Assembly: GCA_016859345.1 (NCBI GenBank)
Contig: CM029111.1
Location: 9,296,714 to 9,360,713, forward strand
Direction of reading: 5' to 3'
DNA length: 64,000 nt
Source of the DNA: Istiophorus platypterus
Lineage: Eukaryota; Chordata; Actinopteri; Istiophoriformes; Istiophoridae
In this document: positions 14,512 through 27,228 of the stretch, one piece after another
Layout: every line of letters starts with the position of its first letter
Position numbering within the stretch: position 1 is the first letter of the stretch
The notes under the pieces: generated by a model
The model's database searches: none
The model's input: only the letters and a program-made list of their open reading frames with translations
What the model was told of the DNA's origin: nothing
Translations under genes and position numbers: made by a program

Positions 14512-15597
14512 CCTTTTCTTTAGCTGACTGTAACTCAAAGGTAAATATTGTGCTTTTTAACTTTTCATCCTGCCTCCCTCCATTCACCCTCCATCATCCC
14601 TCGTCTTCTCTCCCCTCCCTCAACTAGATGTGTTAAAAGTCACTGGCAAGGACAGCAAGAGATAATACAACACCAGTTAGTGATAAATAGGACAGAGGAG
14701 ATTTGGAGGTTGTCCACGCTGATCAAATGCATGTTGAAACAGACAAGGAAGGTGACAGATAACCCCTTCTTCTGAATAGTAAGAATGGTAATCGCCTCAG
14801 ATCACAAAGACACATGAAAGGACAGTGAGCCTTAGCACACCTAAAGTCACAGCCAAATCCTTAAGATTCAGTCCTATTACAATATACTGAATTAACATTT
14901 TCTTTAAGCTTGTGTTCCTTAAGACAGCCAGCAAAGGTATATGCTGTAATGTCATTTTAAAAAAGACATCAGTAAGATGGTATGGATATAATTGCTTTTG
15001 GCTGTTCCTAAATTCTTGGCCGTATCCTGTGCCAGGAGGTTAAGCTGACCGAGTCCATTAAAGCTTGCAGAATGAGCACTTTGTCTTTGTTTTATGACTG
15101 CTGGAGGTGGCAAGGTCTGGCGATGTGGCATAGATGGAGATTTCAGTGGAAGTGGGAAGTCATGATGCAACACTTCTTCCTTTTTAAAAGTGATGTCTAT
15201 AAAGTGTTGGGTGATCTATGTCTAATAACTGGAAAGCTCTGTCTTTAACAGCTTGTGAAATGAAGTTGTTTCGTGGTCTATTAATGTGTCTCCACGTCTC
15301 ATCCCTGAGCTCTTTTACCTCGATACAGTTTGATCAGTTTACTGTCAGTTTGCATGGATCAAGAGCTAATTTACAGCACCACTCTCACTCGCTTTTGCTT
15401 GTCTGTCTTGCTCTTGCCTCTGGGCTTTGTCTCTTCTCTTCCTGTGAGATTGGCAGGTCTTTAAGACTGCAAGGCGCTTAGCTTCCCACGTTTTTCCTCC
15501 TGTCTCCTCCCCCTCAGTCTGACTGGCAGTAATTACATCAGGGTTGGGCCTAGTTTATCCTGACGACCCCACAGACCTGACAACTAGGAAGAGACAG

Positions 15598-15676
15598 AGA
15601 AATGCCGAGAGAGAGAGGAGAGAGGAGAGAGAGAGAGGAGAGGAGATAGAGGAGAGAGAGAGGAGAGAGAGAGACA
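15598..15676. repeat. Polypurine GA/GGA tract
   Basis: About 80 bases made almost only of A and G, in GAGAGAG and GGAGA units with near mirror symmetry. Such tracts can adopt triplex (H-DNA) structure. The minus-strand serine/leucine frame over it is an artefact. Confidence 0.85.
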
Positions 15677-16299
15677 AGAGGGGAAACAAGAAGGATGCTG
15701 CTGTATAAGAAAATACAAAAGCAGCAATATATAGATATGACGAAAGTGGGAGTGAAGCACCAGACGAGAGCTTAGAGAGAAAGCAGTACATGAGGGGAGA
15801 GAGGCAGATAGGGTTACACATCGGTGATCGCTGACAGGCCTTTTGTCTTTTTCTTCTCCTCCCTCTTTTTCATTTCTCCATCATGGCTGTACCTAACACA
15901 GTTGCTCACTTGATCAGACTTTTGGGCTGAGAAGAGACCCCGCTCCATAGTCCCCCATCTGCAACCAGTTGTTTCCCTCAAGCCTCTGCTATCATACAGC
16001 AGGTCTCGGTGGTCTGTTGTGCAATTCTAAAACGGGGATAGTCCAGGAACGTTTGTTTTTACCTTGTTGGTGGAAGGAATTGTGTTACTTGCTGTTTTTG
16101 GGTTTTACTTCTGTCTCGTGTTATTTTCTTCTAACTCCTCTTTTTATTAAGTGGTTGGGAAATAGAGGGCATAGCCATAGAGTTAAAAATTACCTAAAGA
16201 AAAGAACATAAAAGATACTAATCGATGAGCATATTTGAAACCCCTTATATAACCTACATACGGAGTCCACATTAAATCCAGTCTCTCTTTTTATACCTG

Positions 16300-16546
16300 T
16301 AGTTGACGACTGTACCTGCTGCATATGCTGTATATTTCTTAGTGTACTTATTTCACATATCATATATATTTTAGTGGATTCATCTACAGCCCTCATTGCT
16401 GTTAAAATATCTCTATACATATGCATATTACCCTGCACTCTACTGCTTTTTGCACTTCTGGTTAGATGCTAAACCGCATTTCATTGTCTCACTGCTTGTA
16501 CTCTTTGCAATGACAATAAAGTTGAATCTAATCTAATCTAATCTTT
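16300..16546 (+). mobile_element. LINE (L2-like) 3' end with pentamer tail
   Basis: The segment ends in GCAATGACAATAAAGTTGAA followed by TCTAA pentamer repeats at about 16522-16546. From memory this is the typical 3' end of L2-type LINE copies in fish, where a short tandem tail replaces poly(A). The sequence just upstream (GCACTTCTGGTTAGATGCTA, near 16453) fits the same family. No reverse-transcriptase frame is present, so this is a 5'-truncated dead copy. The 5' limit is approximate. Confidence 0.65.
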
Positions 16547-18058
16547 TTAAAAATCTGATCCCCAAGGAAAAGGGAGGAAACTAAATTAGGAGTCATTCGT
16601 GGGAGATGAAATGAGGCTCTTCTCAAAGACTGTTGAACACTGACATTGTTCTGTCGAAGATCCTGTTTTTTTGCATATTAAAAAGTAATGAATGCAACAT
16701 TTATTATGCCTTGTTCCATTTTCTAGCTCTATCATCAGCAATTCTGTCTCTGTCTCACTGACTGCGTTTACATGCACACAGGAAACTTGGAATTTTAGAG
16801 AGAAATCCATTTTAATGTAGAAAATTGTAAAAGACTTTGGACGCACTGAAACCCTGTATTTACTTTGAGCTTGTTGGTAATCTGATTTCTCCTCTAGTGT
16901 ATTTTTGAACCAGTTATGGTCCTGAATAATACTATTTGCACAGAATCATGCTGCAGCTTGGGAGTGTTTTTGAAGTGAGGGTCTGAGAAAGAGCCTTTGA
17001 GTGCAACTGTTACTTATTTTTTACTGTAGTAGTTTTCGTTCAACCTGAGATTTAATTATTTTTGTACCACAGTAAGTAATGATCATCCCTCCTCTGCAAC
17101 AGTGATACTCTCCCTGTCTGCACACAAATGCACACAATCTGGATAAGCATTGTATTCGAAATATCAGATTTCTCCCCCCAAAATCTAGGTGTTTGTTAAT
17201 CAGGTTTCTCTCAACCCCCAAAGAATGGGTTTCCCGTTTACATTGCTTACGTAGTGGTTTAAAAAATATGCAGAAATAGCCAGGTTACTTAAGTGTCTCT
17301 TTCTCTGTTTCACTTTCTTTTATACATTCCCTTGACCTTTTCCGCTCCCTTCCATTCACTCCTTACTGTTGCATCTGGCTGACATGCGGTCGTATTTCTT
17401 TTTTTATCATTCACATAACTAATTACAAGGTAAGGGGAGCAGTGGCTATATTTGTCTCCTTTTTTAAATTCAATTCATTGCTACAGACAGTAGTGTGTTC
17501 ATCTCCATTTGAACTGCAGAAGATGCCACGTGGCTGTTAGGAACTGTATTCTAACCCTGCTTTCACAACTTTTCTACTTTACTACCTCACATCGAGCCCT
17601 CAGTCCTGGGAGGAAAAGGGAGAAGGATAGACACAGAGAGGGAAGAAAAAAAGATCAGATATTTGTGATGCAGGATTTAAATAATCAAGGAGTAATCTAG
17701 CCAGAGAGTCACAATTCCAGAAATTGTGTACTGCTTCTGTGAATGTGCACTCAGCATAATTGGAGATTAGCACTGCTGCCCACTGCCCATCACCAAAAAA
17801 GCCATCTGTTTGTAGCTCAGTCTGTACACAAAGTGTTTAATCTGTAGTGAATGCAGCCTATTAAACTGTTTGAGGAGTACCAGTCATTTATTTTTTTGCT
17901 GTTTGGCGTTCCTGTTGCTCGGCTCACAGACAAAGCGTTTGTAGACCCTTTAAATAAAAACAATACAAAATGAGTGCTTATTAATGTTCGTTCTTCTCCC
18001 TCTGCTTGTCTCTTTGTTTTTCTCTTCTCTTCTTATTTCTGCCTTTCTCTCCCCTCAG

Positions 18059-18243
18059 CGGCGTCCAGCTTCAGCTTTTGCCGTGCCTCCCTCGAGCACA
18101 CATTGTCTGCTGAGGAGCTGAGCTACCAGCTGCCACGCCGCGCTGGAGGCAGCAACCTGACCTGGCACGACGGCCGCGGCCAGAAGACAGCACACACACG
18201 CACCGTCAAACTGCTGCAGCAGCCCGGCACAGAAGGCATCCAG
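18059..18243 (+). CDS. samd10: samd10 internal coding exon (FSFC motif segment)
   Basis: First recognised exon of the sterile alpha motif domain-containing protein 10 gene. It follows a pyrimidine-rich tract and AG at 18057-18058, and ends at CAG before the donor GTATGA. Its first two bases complete a codon begun in an upstream exon, and it ends in phase 0. It encodes 61 full codons with S-F-S-F-C-R near the start, then L-E-H-T-x-S-A-E-E-L-S and L-T-W-H-D-G-R, ending K-L-L-Q-Q-P-G-T-E-G-I-Q. This matches the region before the SAM domain of human SAMD10 as I recall it and is not found in SAMD12. The function is poorly known; SAM domains mediate protein-protein oligomerisation. The preceding exon, about 25-35 residues with the start codon in the human protein, was not found. 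Confidence 0.93.
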
Positions 18244-21200
18244 GTATGAAGACATCTGCACAACTGGATCAGAGGAAGTGTGGCAGAGTGTTTTCACTGC
18301 ATGTGAATGGCTTTCAAATATATTTTCACGTGTGAAAAAGAATACAGACTTCTAAAATAAGTTGGTTCGGGTCAGAATTGAGAAGGTAACAACATAACAA
18401 ACTCATACTTTGTCTCACTGGTGAAGCAACTTGCAGTAAGAGGAATAAATTCCAGTCACTTGGCAATCACAGAAGCTTAGGAAAAGAAAGTGTGCTTTAT
18501 TTATTTCTGTCATTTTAAGGCATAATTTGCCAGTGGAAGTGATATATTTGGCTATGAAACAAAGAAAGGAATTTTTTAATTTCGTATTCAAGCCTTAGCA
18601 TCTATCATTTGTTTCTCTGTTTTATTTGTGATAAATTTTTTAGGCACATTTAAAGAAACCAATTTTTTTTTCTATCCCTTCAGACAAAACAGCGATAGAT
18701 AGACAGACAGATAGATATGAAGATATATAACCTTCTATGGCACTAAAAAAAACTGGCAAACTGAGGCAAGATGACATTGACTAAACACTGTCTGAGAACA
18801 ACAAAGTTTATATTGTAATAAATTACAAGTAATATTAAGGTGCACTTGAATAAATTTGTTTTAATTTACATCACAGTGGTGGATGAAATATTGCAATGAA
18901 GTAGTTTGAACTTTTTACAAAAACAATATTTCTATTGAGGGGAGCTTTGCTGTAATTTAATATCATCCATGTGTTTTCAAAGCAGCATTTCTCACAATGC
19001 GAGAGAATGATTGGTGCAGTAAGGCCATCCAGACTTGGGTTGGGAAAGAGCAACACACACACACTGTGTCAGAAAATCTCCTACCATAAGAGACAAGAGA
19101 GAAGATCTGGGCTGCATCTCTAGCTGTCAAATCTCAGTGGTTACAGAGAGTCTAATTGTTTTATCTTGTACATGATGTTGGCTGGTCTCACCTGAGCCTG
19201 TGTTAGATACCACCAGAGAGCAAAATGGTAATGTAACAGCAGTGGTACGAGAACTGTTAGCTCGTGGCTTGTGATGTAATAGTGCTCAAGTCCAAGGGAG
19301 CAAATACTGCACAGAATAAAGATTCTGAGAAATTTACAGTTAATGCACTGTATGTCTACAAATCTCATTTATTCCACAGATGCATGTTTTTTCCCCAAAG
19401 CTCAGCAACAGCTTTATCAGAACTGAGTGATATAAACACCGGATAAGTAATTTCAGTGCTGAAGGGGTGGTGAGGAATGTCTGCTTGGTGGCTCAGTGTC
19501 TCAGCAGTATAATGTAAGCGTAGCAGCCAGAGCATCATTTATTTCCACACCTCGCTCTCATGCAAAATGGAATCCCATCTGTGCAGCACCGGAGACAGGC
19601 AAAACAAGGAGGAAAGAAATCTATTTTAAGGCATTCTGCCTGTGTTTGACCTAAAACAGCATATGACACAACAGTCGCCTTCCTGGCTCCACCTCCTCAT
19701 ATGAAAGAGAGCAGATAGCCCAGCGGAGGTCATTTGTTTTGTCTCCCCACTGCCTTTAAGAAAGTTTGCAACTGTGAGGATATAAGATGTACATATGTGC
19801 TGCAAGATTGTTCAATAATTCATGAAAGAGTGCCCTCTCAGCTATAACAGCTATAAAAGGCTTAATAAAAGACAAGTGGGAAGCTGTTTCCATGTGATTA
19901 CACAGAGACTGGATAATTAAACCTCATCTATACCATGAGAAGTAATGCTTATCATTTCATTGTGGCAACAAGCCTCTTTATGCATAATTCAACAAATGGG
20001 AGAGCAGATATGTGTGTGTGTCCATGCATTCACAAAATTTTTTAGCGTCCATTCGTCTCTCTGTAATTTTAAGCACTTGTGTGTATGTGTGCATGTATGT
20101 GTGTATTAGTCGTGTGGGTTAGTGTTTGTCCGTCCAGTTATCTCAGGAGTGATGATTAGATTACTCTTCATTACACTGGTTGTGCACATGTCAACTGTAA
20201 TGAGGGAGCCAGTTAAGTGAAACAAAGTGCAGCTTCTATATATAAGGTGACACTTGGGGAATCTTTCTTATCTGTTTAATAAAGCTGATATAACACATTA
20301 CGCACTGAAATGCAAACTCCCAACACACCAACACAAACCCTAATAAGCTGATTCTATGGGAGAGACAAGAAATAGAGAAGATACACATTATATTCATGGT
20401 TGTTATTTCCAAAATTGATCCCAACACAAAAGTGTTTGCAGTACTGACAAAAGGTAGGAAAACGTAAATGGATGCAAATGTACCCAAATGTCCCAAAATA
20501 CACAGTAAAAACAGGAATATATTTATTCTTATTTACAATATTATAGAGGTGAAAAATACCAACAAGGTGGGATAATTCCATATGTTGACTAATCAGCAGT
20601 TTTGTTTTTTGTTTTTATTTTGTGAAGATGAGAGTGGGTGTCTTGAAACGAGACAGGTTTGTACTACAGGGTGTAGAAAAGTACACTTCAAACAAGTTAC
20701 TTAGGACTGGAAACTGCTAAATAATGTCCCCCAGTACCCAATGTTGACTTTGGGACAGCTTGCATGATTTTTTGAAATAAAGGTTATATATTCATTTGTG
20801 TTGCTACATTGCTTCAGATGGACCTGTATTCAGACCTGTCTGCTAATAGTATTTTTTCAAAAAATGAGTCACTGTGTAGTTGGTGCACATTCTGTGCAAT
20901 CCTTGAATTGTCTGTTTGGGTAAGCAGATGTGTTGAAAGGAGGAATTTGTGGGTTGCTGTCTTTTTTTCTGTCTGACAGGCAGCTTGTGGACGAACCTCC
21001 GATTAGATTGAGGAATAGGTGGAATAACAGAGACACGTTTTGGGAAGTAAAAGCGACCATTGGAGCCTTCTTTTCCTGGATACGGACCAAGCCTGTTCAA
21101 GGAAATAAATCTCCTATTCAGTAATTTGCTATGCTGGGTCGGGCAAAGCAGAATGACCAGTCAGTCATTATTTTTCCCTCCTCATTATAGAACAAAGTGG

Positions 21201-23204
21201 CTGACCTTCTCAGCTAACACCCGCTGACACCTTTAAAACAACTTTGGTTTCTCTGACAAATAACCTCTTGTCATGCAAATAATGATCATCCTCTCTCAGA
21301 AGGAAAGGCGGAAGTTTCATGATGTTTCTATACCAGCACAAAACCTCTGAAAAAGTGAGGTATGTGAGAGGTTGTGCATGCAAAGTGTCTGTGTTTGACA
21401 CCAGAAGGAGCAGTTTGCATCACACCTCCTCACATCAGACTTCTGATGACCAAACCATTTGGATACTCAACCAAACTTTACCCATAAACATTGCAGATGA
21501 CAACATTCATATGATTTTAAAAAAAAACAAACTGTAATATGGGTTATTTTTAAACAGCACAGACAAACATCCCATCTAGGTGTTTTCCTGCTGAAATCAG
21601 CATGAGATCAGAAAGTGTAAAAATTGTTTTTTCTTTGGAAGGCAAGGGCAAATGACATATTTTGTCATTTAGGTTTGGAAAGATTTGTCTTGAAGCATCT
21701 CCTTGGTGGCAAGTGGCTGCACTGGTGTAGTGATGATGCAGCAGAGTCTTGTGGTTTTATAGACAAAGTAGAGAGACAGAGAGAGCTGCTGGGCAGTGAG
21801 GCAGAAATGCTTTAGTCTGTGTTGTCCTTGTCCAGCCACTCAGTGATGTGTCGCTCCTTCCGAGACACATGTTTGACTCATGGTAAGCAGAAAGCTTTGT
21901 AAAAAAAAAAAAAAAAAAAAAAAAATCCCATCTGGCTCTTTGTCCACCCACTGAGAGCCCACTCACATTTGTATCTAGTGTAAGACATGTACAGACACGG
22001 AGTCCCGAGAACAGCTAAAGGCAGAGTTGTACGGAGCAAAAAGAGGTTGACAGTTTACACACACACTCACTTACAAAGGAACAGTCAAGCAGACACTCGC
22101 AAAAGCTCACACGTCAACATTTTCAGAACCACAGTGACAACCTAAAACACATATGCACAAGGCTCTACTGAGTGCTGGGAGACGCAAGGGTGCTAAATGA
22201 TGCAACTGAAACTACCAGGGACAAGGGAGCGGATTCAGTGTTATTGAGAGGATAAAATGAAGGATAAGAGACATAGGGGAGAGAGGTCTGCAGAAGTTAT
22301 GACAGATCATGTGTCAGGATATGCTGGGATCTTTGTGATTAGAGAGAAAGATTGAGATTGGAGATAGATAGGTACAGTAGATGTGCAGATAGAAATGGAG
22401 ACAGCAGAACAAACTGGGAAGATGGTGGAGAAGTTTGTATCCTGAGGAGAGATGAAGTCAATGGAAGAAAAGTTGTAGAGCTGAGTGGGAAAAGTGGGTG
22501 AGAATTACATAATATGACACATAATAACATGCATGCTATGAAACATATATTCCCTTTCTCAAATATGAATGCACATGCGTGCACGTACACACACACACAC
22601 ATACCAAACACACTCGGATTTTTACAACAAATTGGCATAGCATCATTGATCAATCTCAGGCAGGCTCTGGGTGTGCAAAGGCATAGGCAAGCATCGGAAG
22701 AGAAGCGTTAGCAGTCACAAAGAGTGAATTTTAAGGATTCCCCACGCTCCCCTGACTTTTAGCTAATCCCTGATTCAGCTGCACAGAGAGGCGGGATATG
22801 CTCATGCACACAGACACATACACACACAAGCACACACACAAGGAAACATAAGCGCTTAAATGGACAAAAAGTAGCACAGAAGTCAGGGAAGAAGAAAGAG
22901 GAACCATGAAAGGATGACGGGGAAGCAGGAGGGAGAGTGTCAGGCAGGAAGAGGTTAAAACAAAGAGACAGACATGATAGAACAAAGTGAGCAGGGAAGG
23001 ACAAGTAGGCTATTCAGGGATACAAATAGAATCATCAATAGAAAAGTGCATATAAAAAAGTCAGAGTATGTGTAGTAGGAAGAGAAAAAAGATATGAGGA
23101 AGTAAGATGATGGGTAATAACAGACAGAACTTATTAAAAAAAAAAAAAGATTCAGCTGATTATAATACTTCAGGTGTCTTTGCTTTAATTTCCCAATCTC
23201 ATAT

Positions 23205-23690
23205 CTGTTCACCACACATGGAGCTACAGCCAACAGCCAGTTAGCATACGGCTGAGTATAAAGAGCAGTTAACAGCTCGCACGGTTGTGGCCACAAGTTG
23301 CAAAATGGCCCGCCTGCCAGCACCTTTAAAGCTCACTAATTAACACATTATATCGTGTTTGTTTAATCGGTGTAGAAGTGTAGAGATGAGACGTCGTGGT
23401 TTAATGGGGGCTTGATTTCCCCGCCCTGCCACAACCACTTCCTGGAGCGTCCGCAGGTTGCCTCACAGTGAGGTTTAAACAAACAAGATGTACTGTAATG
23501 TATTAATTAGTGAGCTTTAGAGGTGGATTTTATTAACTTCAAGTCTGTTTCCATTGTTTATACTGGGTAACTTTTTTTACTAGCTATGCTAACCGGCTGC
23601 TGACGGTAGTTTCGTCTTTACCATACAGGGAAGAGAATATTGTCAGTCTCTTCTTTCTTGTTTGCACCATGATTAAATATGGTAGGTACG
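23205..23690. mobile_element. Foldback element with long imperfect inverted arms
   Basis: A 30-base core at 23321-23350 is the reverse complement of 23496-23525 with two mismatches. Pairing continues inward, with a gap, through a TGTTTGTTTAA block. It continues outward more loosely: CTACAGCC..CAGCCAGTTAGCAT on the left (from about 23224) mirrors GCTATGCTAACCGGCTGCTG on the right (about 23583-23602). Both arms resemble a percomorph repeat I remember (AAAGCTCACTAATTAA core, GTTAGC blocks). The spacer holds no open frame, so it is non-autonomous. Outer limits are approximate and I saw no clear target-site duplication. Confidence 0.75.
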
Positions 23691-23913
23691 GTATAAGAGG
23701 CCCACTTACACATTAATAATAAAAGTTTTTGCTTCTAATCATCTTTTGATTTTAAATTAAAGATATAATGAATCTTCAGTTAAATGATGAACACACTATC
23801 AGTGCACACAGTATAGTATACTGTACAGTACTAGTATACCGCCCTTACCGTCTTTTTTTTCCTCGTTCTGTCATTAGACTAATGCTCTATATACAGCTGC
23901 CGCTTTGCCCTTG

Positions 23914-23932
23914 CCCCCCCCCCCCCCCCCCC
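23914..23932. repeat. (C)19 homopolymer
   Basis: Nineteen consecutive C residues, then a C-rich stretch. Prone to length error in sequencing and assembly. Confidence 0.9.
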
Positions 23933-25099
23933 AGCTCCATCTCTCCCCCACTTCTGATGTATGTAATGAATGAGGAAGCTCCTCCCACTGGACAGAAGTA
24001 GGTCTCGGGAGGAGTTGGGCAGGTAGCAAAAGGCGTCAGGGTCGACAGAGAACCGGCCAGAGCAGATACTCGCTGATGGATGGCTGCAGAAAGGCACAGG
24101 AAAAGCAAGGGAGGAAGAAGAGAGGAGGCAAGATGATGGGGCCCTATCATCCCATTTCCTTTCTTTCTGGCTTCTTGATGATGAAGGCCATTACTCACGC
24201 AAAGAGTAACCCCCGTGCGCTGTCATTCTTCATCTGTCTTTGTTCACCCTCTGTGTCTCATCTTTCTTTGTCTCCTCTGTAGTTGATTGAGTTTATGAAA
24301 TATAATGTAGATTTAAATAAATGTCAACAATGTGAGCCATAAAATATTTTATAATTTATCATTACCACTCTGTACACAAAGATCTTTATCTCTTTCCAAG
24401 GTTTGTTATCCCTCAGTGGTTTTGAAAGAACATTTGATATCTTCTGTAATGATGCAATGCCCCTGTCGCTATTAACGATAACAGTATTAAAGTTAAGTTA
24501 TTACCGATTGTTGGGTCATCTTGTTGGGAGCATATATACTCTATTTATTATATTTTGTTTTGTTTTGTGTGAGAAAAACAAAATGAATCTTTAGCTGTAC
24601 TGAGTGTGATAGTGTTGATTTATGTTTTAATGTTATGGGCTGTGGAGCCATCAGGGAAATCTGCTCTTGCCGTCCTCTCCGATCGCAGGTTGAAAACATA
24701 TCATCCTCGTCATATAGGCATCATAGTGTCAGCAGAAGTCCACAGCACATACCACACACACTCGAAGACTGTTTTGCTGATGACTTTGTATATCTCATGT
24801 TGACGTATAAATTTACCATCACAAAATTTCAAGACAATTTTACCTCTCTCCTTTTTTATGTAACACAGTCTTCCTCAACTCAATTGTTAAAAACATTCAG
24901 AGTTCCTACTTCAGATATTTTCGGTTATGTTATGTATTTACAATATGTATCTTTTGTGTTAAACTACAAAAATGATAAGTAATGACAGGAAAAACCTAAA
25001 GCACCTTTACCACCAACAACCACACCCATATTCCAACCTATTACCTTGTGCAACATTGCTATTTCCCTCCACAGCACTTTATAAACGATGATGTCATAT

Positions 25100-25210
25100 T
25101 TTAAAGGAATAGTTTGGCATTCTGGGAGATGTGCCTTTTCCGTGAAGGCTCTCAGCTCTCCAGGTAGAAGTTTATGACCTTGTGTTCGGTACTGAGAGAG
25201 CATACAGTGG
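25100..25210. mobile_element. Probable half copy of the foldback repeat family
   Basis: AAAGGAATAGTTTGGCATTC followed by TGGGAGAT, and then CTCTCAGCTCTCCAGGTAGA, resemble one end of the same percomorph repeat family. That family end reads like AAAGGAATAGTTTGACATTT then TGGGAAAT, and a GAGAGTTAGATGAGAAG block follows it. No second arm is obvious nearby. Weak, based on remembered consensus. Confidence 0.45.
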
Positions 25211-27042
25211 GTCATCGTGCCTTTGCTTTGATCTAGACAAACTTCCATTTGTCTTGTTAGATCTACCGTACTTAATTGTCTGGGCGTTTGCAGCCCACAC
25301 TCACTCCAATATTTATTCAACTATTTCAATATGGGGATTGTAGAGTGATTGGGATGAAATCAGTGGGCTTGCTGCTTCACTGCAGTCAAATGTTATGGCC
25401 ATCCAAAGATGAGGGAACATTTTTTTAGCTTCTATTGTCCACACTCAATCATCCACAAGAGAGTATTTCCTCACCTCTCCCAGCTCAATCTCAATTAATG
25501 AGGGGGGTGAGCAGTAAATTTGGGTTATTAAAATGGTTTCAGCGCTCCATTGAGTCGGGGTAGAAGTATGTGTGTAATTAGGAAATGAGCAAACACACTG
25601 GGGCAGAGAAATGGAGTTGTTTTCAATTAAGGCCTACAAAGCACATCACACTTAGCGAGTGGACCAGCCAGAACTTGAGAGGGTTGATTGGTGCTCAAAT
25701 TGACAGGAGGAGTTCTAATTACAGCAGCTGGCGAAGATGTAAATAATACTGAACCTGTGTCTATCACATAGTGAGATATGAAGGTGCGCTCGGAGGAGGT
25801 CTTTGTGTCATTAATGAGAAAACAGCAGGGATAACGTTGGATATGAAGTTACAAGGGTGCATATATCGTGCATTTGTGTGTATGACATTTCAGCATAAAT
25901 AATCCCATTAAATCCAGTCAGTTATGGGCTGGAAGGGTTGGCAGCAGTTCTGTGTTTTTCTGTTGAAAATCAGCCAAGCCCTTTGTTGTAGAGTTGGCTT
26001 AGTCAGAGCATGAATGAATGGATTAGATATGAGAGTCACACAAGAGCAAGAGAGCTGAGTGGACAAGGAGATGGTTGTGTTTTTTCTGCCAATATGACCT
26101 GGTTGTGACTTTATTAATGTCCGTATTAATTCCCCACACATGGCCATGATATACAAAGAAGGGGCTGCTGTCTGACGACAAGGGCCAAAGAAGTGCGTGT
26201 GAAGGAGAGAGAGAAACTGAGAATGAGTGGAATAAAGGCATGCGGTCTAAAGATAAAGATGACAGACACACACTAATACTGCACAGACTGTATAATGAAG
26301 GTACTGCTGTCAGGGGAAATTACCTCTAAAAAAGGACCACACTGGCCACAATACAACACAGAGTCAGTGCCCAATGCTGGTAGAAATTATATATGGAGTA
26401 TAATTTCTGCATCAAGATACCCTGTTGACCGAATTGGAATAATGTCAGGCGTGAGAAAATATGGATATGCAGTCTAAATTAGGTTTGATAGGTGAAAAAG
26501 TGGGTGCTCCTTTCAATCAAAAGAACATCTGTTTGTCCTTCTGTGCCTACAAGCCTTTACACCTGATGTTCACTGCTAAATCTGGTTACATTTGGGTTAC
26601 ATTTAAGCTCATTATGTGAATTTCAGTTTAGTCACACAAGAGAAAAGAGTGACCTTTTTATTACATGGTAAATGTAACACTAAATTTTCTATTTGTGATT
26701 TACTAGGTTACCAGAAGGGATTTTGTTGCAAACTGTGGCATTAGAGCACATCATCCCAGCTTATTTCACATTAATGAGAAAATCCAGTATGTTGCATATT
26801 TAAGAAAGCTAGAACATTTACCAGGTGTTTCCCTTAAAATAACAAAGTATTAAAAATGAAAATATTTGACGTAAGTTGGAACTCGTGTCGTATACCATCT
26901 CTGGAAATTAAAACAGAAACATATAGCTACACTTAGTGGATTTGTTTTGCTATTACTGTAACTGCGCACACACACACACATGCTACAATACACCAGTATT
27001 GTAATAATAATATAAAACTCCCTGCTTTTGTGTGTGTTTTAG

Positions 27043-27228
<186 letters not shown>

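Larger units (their letters stand above)
1..18058. other. Non-coding sequence 5' of the first recognised samd10 exon
   Basis: No exon could be recognised in this 18 kb on either strand. Open frames here are short, compositionally random or run through dinucleotide repeats. The stretch holds several microsatellites, one foldback repeat copy and a LINE-like 3' tail, each listed separately. Because the samd10 exon at 18059 starts in the middle of a codon, this stretch is either the 3' part of samd10 intron 1 or holds a short first exon that I missed. No CpG-dense patch resembling a promoter is visible, which favours the intron reading. Confidence 0.6.
18244..27042 (+). other. samd10: samd10 intron between the first two recognised coding exons (8.8 kb)
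   Basis: Donor GTATGA at 18244, acceptor TTTTAG ending at 27042. No further exon was recognised. It contains a foldback repeat (23205-23690), a possible half copy (25100-25210), poly(A) at 21901-21925 and (C)19 at 23914-23932. There are also purine-rich stretches at about 22260-22500 and 22860-23160, and a homeodomain-motif-rich block at 25440-25770. Confidence 0.85.

Noticed and set aside
19210..19221. Possible third CTCF core (CCACCAGAGAGC)
   Set aside because: One mismatch at a normally invariant G and no second site nearby; too weak to list.
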